Notes under the pieces: model-generated
The model's input: the letters and a program-made list of their open reading frames with translations, nothing else
The model's database searches: none
Told to the model about the DNA's origin: nothing
Made by a program: the position numbers and the translations under genes
Part shown: in pieces, positions 7,485 through 10,800 of the stretch
How positions within the stretch are numbered: position 1 is the stretch's first letter
Layout: each line of letters starts with the position of its first letter
DNA from: Tissierellia bacterium
GTDB lineage: Bacteria; Bacillota_A; Clostridia; Tissierellales; Peptoniphilaceae
Direction of reading: 5' to 3'
DNA length: 10,800 bases
NCBI GenBank assembly: GCA_012728775.1
Contig: JAAYEN010000114.1
Span: forward strand, 1-10,800

Positions 7485-7664
7485 AATCCGCGGTTCCACT
7501 CTCATTATCTATTTTCATAGATCAACTCTTACTCTTAACGCGAGTTTAACGGCAAAAGCGATAATGGAGCCATCTTCAATAAATATCTACATTGGCTTGC
7601 ACCAATCGCCAACTCTCTAATTTCGAATATTTATTTACTCTTTCCATCTAAATCTTTAAATATA
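7457..7664 (-). promoter_or_regulatory. T-box riboswitch, Met (AUG) specifier
   Basis: This leader RNA senses uncharged tRNA and allows metG transcription when methionylation is low. The lower Stem I helix pairs ATGGA (7647-7643) with TCCAT (7568-7564). The specifier loop has AGTA (7639-7636) on one side and GAAG-ATG (7577-7571) on the other, with ATG in the position of GGC in B. subtilis glyQS. The loop is closed by AATAAATAT/ATATTTATT (7635-7627 with 7586-7578). An AGAGAG segment and the distal TTGGC/GCCAA hairpin (7612-7592) carry the tRNA-elbow module. The T-box sequence TGGAACCGCGG is at 7498-7488. The antiterminator can pair AGAG (7502-7499) with CTCT (7477-7474), which competes with the terminator. 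The variable T-box base is A (TGGA), unexpected for tRNA-Met. Confidence 0.93.
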
Positions 7665-7670
7665 GGTAAA

Positions 7671-7699
7671 ATTATATAATATTAAAAGACTTTTGTAAA
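7671..7699 (-). promoter_or_regulatory. Sigma-A type promoter of the T-box/metG operon
   Basis: TTTACA (7699-7694) and a perfect TATAAT (7676-7671) are separated by exactly 17 nt. The predicted RNA start near 7664 is just before the first T-box helix. The promoter begins only about 10 nt after the comF stop, with no convincing terminator between, so some read-through from comF is likely. Confidence 0.8.
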
Positions 7700-7709
7700 G
7701 CTATCTATA

Positions 7710-8336
7710 CTAAGTCGTAGTAGCTATTGACACTACCAATACAGTTTTTGCGCCATAAGATTTTAATATCTTTGCACATTCTTCTACGGTTGTGCCAGTA
7801 GTTATCATATCATCTATTAATAAGATGTTTTTTTGCTGTATTTTTTCTTTATTTTCAATCGAAAAAGCTCCTGACAAATTTGCTTTTCTCTCTATACTGT
7901 TTAACATTGCCTGTTCTTTAGTAAATTTCGTTTTTAATAATACATCCGTGCAATTATCTTTTTTAAGATTAGTTGCTAAATATTTTGTAAGTAAGTCAAT
8001 TTGGTTAAAACCTCTTTTTAATAGGGTCTTTTTATGAAGAGGAATTGGAATAAGTACATCGAATTTTCGATATAATTTCAGACTAACAATCTTCTCCAGT
8101 ATTAATTCTGAAAACAATAAATAAAAGTATCTTTGATTTCCAAATTTATAACGCCTTAATGTTTCACTTACCAAAGGAGAATAATAGAAACAAGAATATG
8201 CCTCATCCACATATTTAAATCCTTTTGTAACTTTTTCCTTCTTAGGTACTAGTACGTTATAACAATCATCACAGATAGTAAGATGTAAATTTGTTTTTCT
8301 ATCGCATATTAAACAATCTTTCCTCTTCAGTTTCAT
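7710..8336 (-). CDS. comF: ComF family protein (phosphoribosyltransferase fold)
   Basis: ComF-family proteins combine an N-terminal zinc finger with a type I phosphoribosyltransferase domain. ComFC in Bacillus and ComF in Gram-negatives are needed for natural transformation, probably acting on incoming single-stranded DNA; their reaction is not settled. The 208-residue product has Cys8, Cys11, Cys22 and Cys25 as zinc ligands, IPIPLH (96-101), RGFNQ (108-112) and the PRPP-binding ILLIDDMITTGTT (171-183). All match the family, and the length is normal. It overlaps the 3' end of recD2 by 38 bases in another frame and has no strong Shine-Dalgarno of its own, so translational coupling is likely. 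No other com gene is in the window, so competence cannot be inferred from it alone; many non-competent species keep this gene. Confidence 0.9.
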   Translation of the reverse strand: MKLKRKDCLICDRKTNLHLTICDDCYNVLVPKKEKVTKGFKYVDEAYSCFYYSPLVSETLRRYKFGNQRYFYLLFSELILEKIVSLKLYRKFDVLIPIPLHKKTLLKRGFNQIDLLTKYLATNLKKDNCTDVLLKTKFTKEQAMLNSIERKANLSGAFSIENKEKIQQKNILLIDDMITTGTTVEECAKILKSYGAKTVLVVSIATTT

Positions 8337-10551
8337 CTTGAATAATCCTACTATATTCTTTAATTTTTCCTTCTAATCCTGTATACCTTTTGCTCATAAA
8401 AGTATTGGCAATCATAGATTGAAGCCTATCTTCTTTGCCAACAAGTACTAGGAGTTTTTTTGCTCTTGTAATCGCAGTGTAAATTAGGTTTCTATTAGCT
8501 AATATTTCTGGTGCATAATGAATAGGTATTACCACTGCAGGAAACTCGCTACCTTGAGATTTATGAATAGTTATTGCATAAGCTAAGTTTAATTCATTAA
8601 CATTCTCTTCTCCGTATTCCACTTCTTTGCTATCAAAGTTTACTCTTAGAGTATTATAGTAAGGGTCGATTTCAGTAATAAATCCTATGTCTCCATTATA
8701 AATTCCCATTCCGTTTTCGTATTCTATTCTATCTAAAGTATATGCTTTCCATTCAATTTGATAATTGTTTTTAGTCTGCATTACTTTATCTCCTACCCTG
8801 AAAAGGGTATCTCCCACTATCATCTCGTTTTTCGAATAATCAGGAGGATTAATGGATTTTTGCAATTCATAGTTTAAATTTACAACACCTGATGTGCCTT
8901 TTTTCATAGGAGCTAAAACTTGAATATCTTGAAGGACATCTAAATTGTAAAAATTAGGTAGCCTTTCGCTAACTAATTGCTTAATAATTTCTACCGTTTT
9001 GCTTTCGTTATCTGAGGAAATCATAAAAAAGTCGCTGTCTTTTGTATTCATAATCGGAAACGCTCCTTGATTTATCCTATGGGCATTGTCGACTATTGTG
9101 CTACCTTCTGTTTGTCTAAATATCGTATCTAGCCTTACTATATCTATTTGGCTCGAATAAATCAAATCCTTCAAGACATTACCTGGACCTACTGATGGAA
9201 TTTGATTTACGTCTCCTAATAAAATTATTCTAACATTTGATTTTACCGCCTTTAAAAGTTCTGAGAGTAAAACAGTATCCACCATACTCATCTCATCTAC
9301 AATTATCATATCATGATCCAACGGATTTTCTTCATTTCTTCCAAATTCCATATAATTCCCATTGAATTGATACTCTAAAAGTCGATGAATAGTTTTTGAA
9401 TCTTTTCCAGTGGCTTCTTCCATTCTTTTAGCTGCTCTTCCAGTAGGAGCAGTAAGGGCATATTTTAGTCCCATCTCTTCTGCGATTCTTAGAATTGCCT
9501 TTAATGTAGTGGTCTTTCCAGTTCCAGGTCCACCTGTAATAATTAAAACCCTTCTATCAAAAGCGTTTTTAATCGCCTTTTTTTGTTGCTCTGCAAACTC
9601 TATATTATCTAAAGACTCTATCATTCTAATTCTTGAATCTATGTCAATACTCGGAACATAAGCTGATTTTTTATTTAAAATGTTTATTTTGATGCCTATT
9701 AAGTTCTCTGCACTATTAAGGTTACTTATATAGGCCCTTTCTTCGCCATTGAATCTAACAACTTGAACATTTTTATTAATAGCAAATTCATCAACAGCAC
9801 TATCAATATCTGCCCTATTTAGACGCAAAAAATTCGAAGTTCTATCTTTTAAATTTTCCAAGGGAAGATAACAATGTCCTTCATTACCAGAATTTCCTAA
9901 AATGTAAACCATAGCTGCTTCTATTCTATTTATATCATTTTCTAAAACTCCCGACTCTCTGGCTATGGCGTCTGCAGTTCTAAATCCTATTCCGCTATTT
10001 TCGTCTATTAATCTATAGGGATTTTTTTTAATAATCTCTAAAACGCCCTCTCCGTATCGTGCAAATAATTTATGCCCCAAAGCAGTTCCAATTCCAAAAT
10101 TAGCCAGTTCAATCATAACATCTCTCAAATCAGTTTGTTCATTAAAGGATGCCATAATCTTATCATATGTTTTCTTTCCTATTCCAGAAACTTCCATAAG
10201 TCTTTCTGGAGTTTTTTTGAATATGTCATAGGTATCTTCGCCAAATTTCTTTATAATATTATCTGCTAATACTGGACCAATATGAGCTACTGCCCCACTT
10301 TTTAAATAAGCTTCCATGCTATTGGAATATGAAGTATCCGCATTTAGAATTCTTTTTACTTGAAATTGTTCCCCAAATTTTTTATGGTAAACCATATCTC
10401 CACTTAGCTTTAATTCAACACCTATTGGTTGGTATGAAAAATAACCGACGATGGTAAGCATTCCATCCTCGGTTGAAATTCTAGCTACTGTATATGAGTT
10501 TTCATTGTTTCTGTAGACAATACTCTCAAGAGTACCCTCTATCACAATCAT
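8299..10551 (-). CDS. recD2: RecD2 (RecD/TraA-type) 5'-3' DNA helicase
   Basis: RecD2 is an SF1B 5'-3' helicase that works without RecBC in repair and replication-fork maintenance. The 750-residue product has an N-terminal OB-like domain (about 1-70) and helix-hairpin-helix repeats (about 80-200, including VSGIGKKTYDKI). The helicase core has Walker A GGPGTGKTT (340-348), Walker B MIIVDEMS (415-422), motif III LLGDVNQIPSVGPG (444-457), IFRQ (477-480), and C-terminal ITIHKSQGSEFPAV (660-673) and YTAITRAK (691-698). The long N terminus with HhH repeats distinguishes it from RecBCD RecD. The ATG has GGAG 7 nt upstream and is 4 nt after the upstream gene. Together with the PC4-like gene and comF it forms an apparent ssDNA-handling operon. 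All helicase motifs are intact. Confidence 0.95.
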   Translation of the reverse strand: MIVIEGTLESIVYRNNENSYTVARISTEDGMLTIVGYFSYQPIGVELKLSGDMVYHKKFGEQFQVKRILNADTSYSNSMEAYLKSGAVAHIGPVLADNIIKKFGEDTYDIFKKTPERLMEVSGIGKKTYDKIMASFNEQTDLRDVMIELANFGIGTALGHKLFARYGEGVLEIIKKNPYRLIDENSGIGFRTADAIARESGVLENDINRIEAAMVYILGNSGNEGHCYLPLENLKDRTSNFLRLNRADIDSAVDEFAINKNVQVVRFNGEERAYISNLNSAENLIGIKINILNKKSAYVPSIDIDSRIRMIESLDNIEFAEQQKKAIKNAFDRRVLIITGGPGTGKTTTLKAILRIAEEMGLKYALTAPTGRAAKRMEEATGKDSKTIHRLLEYQFNGNYMEFGRNEENPLDHDMIIVDEMSMVDTVLLSELLKAVKSNVRIILLGDVNQIPSVGPGNVLKDLIYSSQIDIVRLDTIFRQTEGSTIVDNAHRINQGAFPIMNTKDSDFFMISSDNESKTVEIIKQLVSERLPNFYNLDVLQDIQVLAPMKKGTSGVVNLNYELQKSINPPDYSKNEMIVGDTLFRVGDKVMQTKNNYQIEWKAYTLDRIEYENGMGIYNGDIGFITEIDPYYNTLRVNFDSKEVEYGEENVNELNLAYAITIHKSQGSEFPAVVIPIHYAPEILANRNLIYTAITRAKKLLVLVGKEDRLQSMIANTFMSKRYTGLEGKIKEYSRIIQDETEEERLFNMR

Positions 10552-10555
10552 ACTT

Positions 10556-10777
10556 CTACTCCAATGCTGAATCTATTAACTCTTTCAACGCCTTTAATTC
10601 ATCTACCGTAAAAGTTATTCCTTTTCCCATCTTTTCATGATTAGGATCCCATTCTCTAATATCAAATTTAGGTTCTGCTCCATTCCAACTGACGAAATTC
10701 AATTCTTTAGCCCAACCAGATGCTTTTTCTGAAATTACTCCTACTTTTTCTACTATTTCAAACTTAAACTCTGCCAT
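10556..10777 (-). CDS. PC4/YdbC-like ssDNA-binding protein
   Basis: The 73-residue product resembles the bacterial YdbC family, which has the fold of the eukaryotic transcription coactivator PC4 and binds single-stranded DNA as a dimer. The visible pattern is a strand-rich N terminus (FKFEIVEKVGVIS, 4-16), the highly conserved KELNFVSWNG (24-33), PKFDIREWDP (36-45), MGKGITFT (50-57) and a C-terminal helix (about 58-73). These Trp- and Lys-rich strands form the ssDNA-binding face in PC4-type proteins. The start is well set by TTTTGGAGG five bases upstream. It ends 4 nt before recD2, so the two are almost certainly co-transcribed. A role in DNA repair, replication or competence is inferred from neighbours only. 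The promoter lies beyond the right edge; the last 23 bases hold just the ribosome-binding site. Confidence 0.82.
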   Translation of the reverse strand: MAEFKFEIVEKVGVISEKASGWAKELNFVSWNGAEPKFDIREWDPNHEKMGKGITFTVDELKALKELIDSALE

Positions 10778-10800
10778 AATACCTCCAAAATTTTTAAGTA

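Noticed and set aside
7694..7730. Imperfect inverted repeat AGCTA/TAGCT at the comF end as a possible comF terminator
   Set aside because: Only about five base pairs with a long loop, and no real T-run follows; it overlaps the -35 region of the next promoter.
9410..9661. Plus-strand open frame opposite the recD2 Walker A region
   Set aside because: Fully antisense to conserved helicase motifs, with no independent support.
1..10800. Mobile elements, CRISPR arrays, toxin-antitoxin pairs, tRNA or rRNA genes
   Set aside because: I found no transposase, repeat-spacer pattern, integrase site, tRNA-like cloverleaf or rRNA segment; every gap between genes is under 300 bases and is accounted for by leaders, promoters or terminators.

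Overview
The window is AT-rich bacterial chromosome with every gene on the minus strand, so transcription runs from high to low coordinates. T-box control of an aminoacyl-tRNA synthetase gene, strong GGAGG ribosome-binding sites, RNase M5, RecD2, ComF and an LCP cell-wall protein together indicate a low-GC Gram-positive (Bacillota). The clostridial/Tissierellia side, for example the Peptoniphilaceae, is a reasonable guess but cannot be proved from this sequence. The content is housekeeping, with no sign of phage, insertion sequences, CRISPR or a foreign island.

In transcription order, region 1 (10777-7710) holds a PC4/YdbC-like ssDNA-binding protein, the helicase RecD2 and the phosphoribosyltransferase-fold protein ComF. 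The genes are packed or overlapping, which suggests one DNA-processing operon whose promoter lies beyond the right edge.

Region 2 (7699-2621) starts with a good promoter (TTTACA, 17 nt, TATAAT) and a complete T-box riboswitch with a Met (AUG) specifier and an intrinsic terminator. Six tightly spaced genes follow: metG, tatD, rnmV, rsmA (ksgA), an ArsR-family zinc-sensor-like regulator and a small glutaredoxin. The unit ends at a clear terminator. The metG-tatD-rnmV-ksgA core is the familiar Firmicute translation/rRNA-maturation cluster; arsR and the glutaredoxin are local additions. Methionine-tRNA charging could therefore influence 5S and 16S rRNA maturation genes through read-through.

Region 3 (about 2602-1484) is a single LCP (LytR-CpsA-Psr) gene with its own candidate promoter and terminator. 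Region 4 (about 1464-1) is an AI-2E-family membrane protein whose stop codon overlaps the start codon of alaS; alaS runs off the left edge.

Four genes (metG, the glutaredoxin, the LCP gene and the AI-2E gene) have longest open frames that extend upstream of the likely start. In three cases the extra start codon lies in or at the Shine-Dalgarno sequence, and in metG the extension reads through the T-box terminator. Corrected starts are given. I found no convincing new system. The most unusual points are the T-box discriminator base, a possible sequestered ribosome-binding site before the glutaredoxin, and an orphan zinc-type ArsR in the rRNA-maturation operon.
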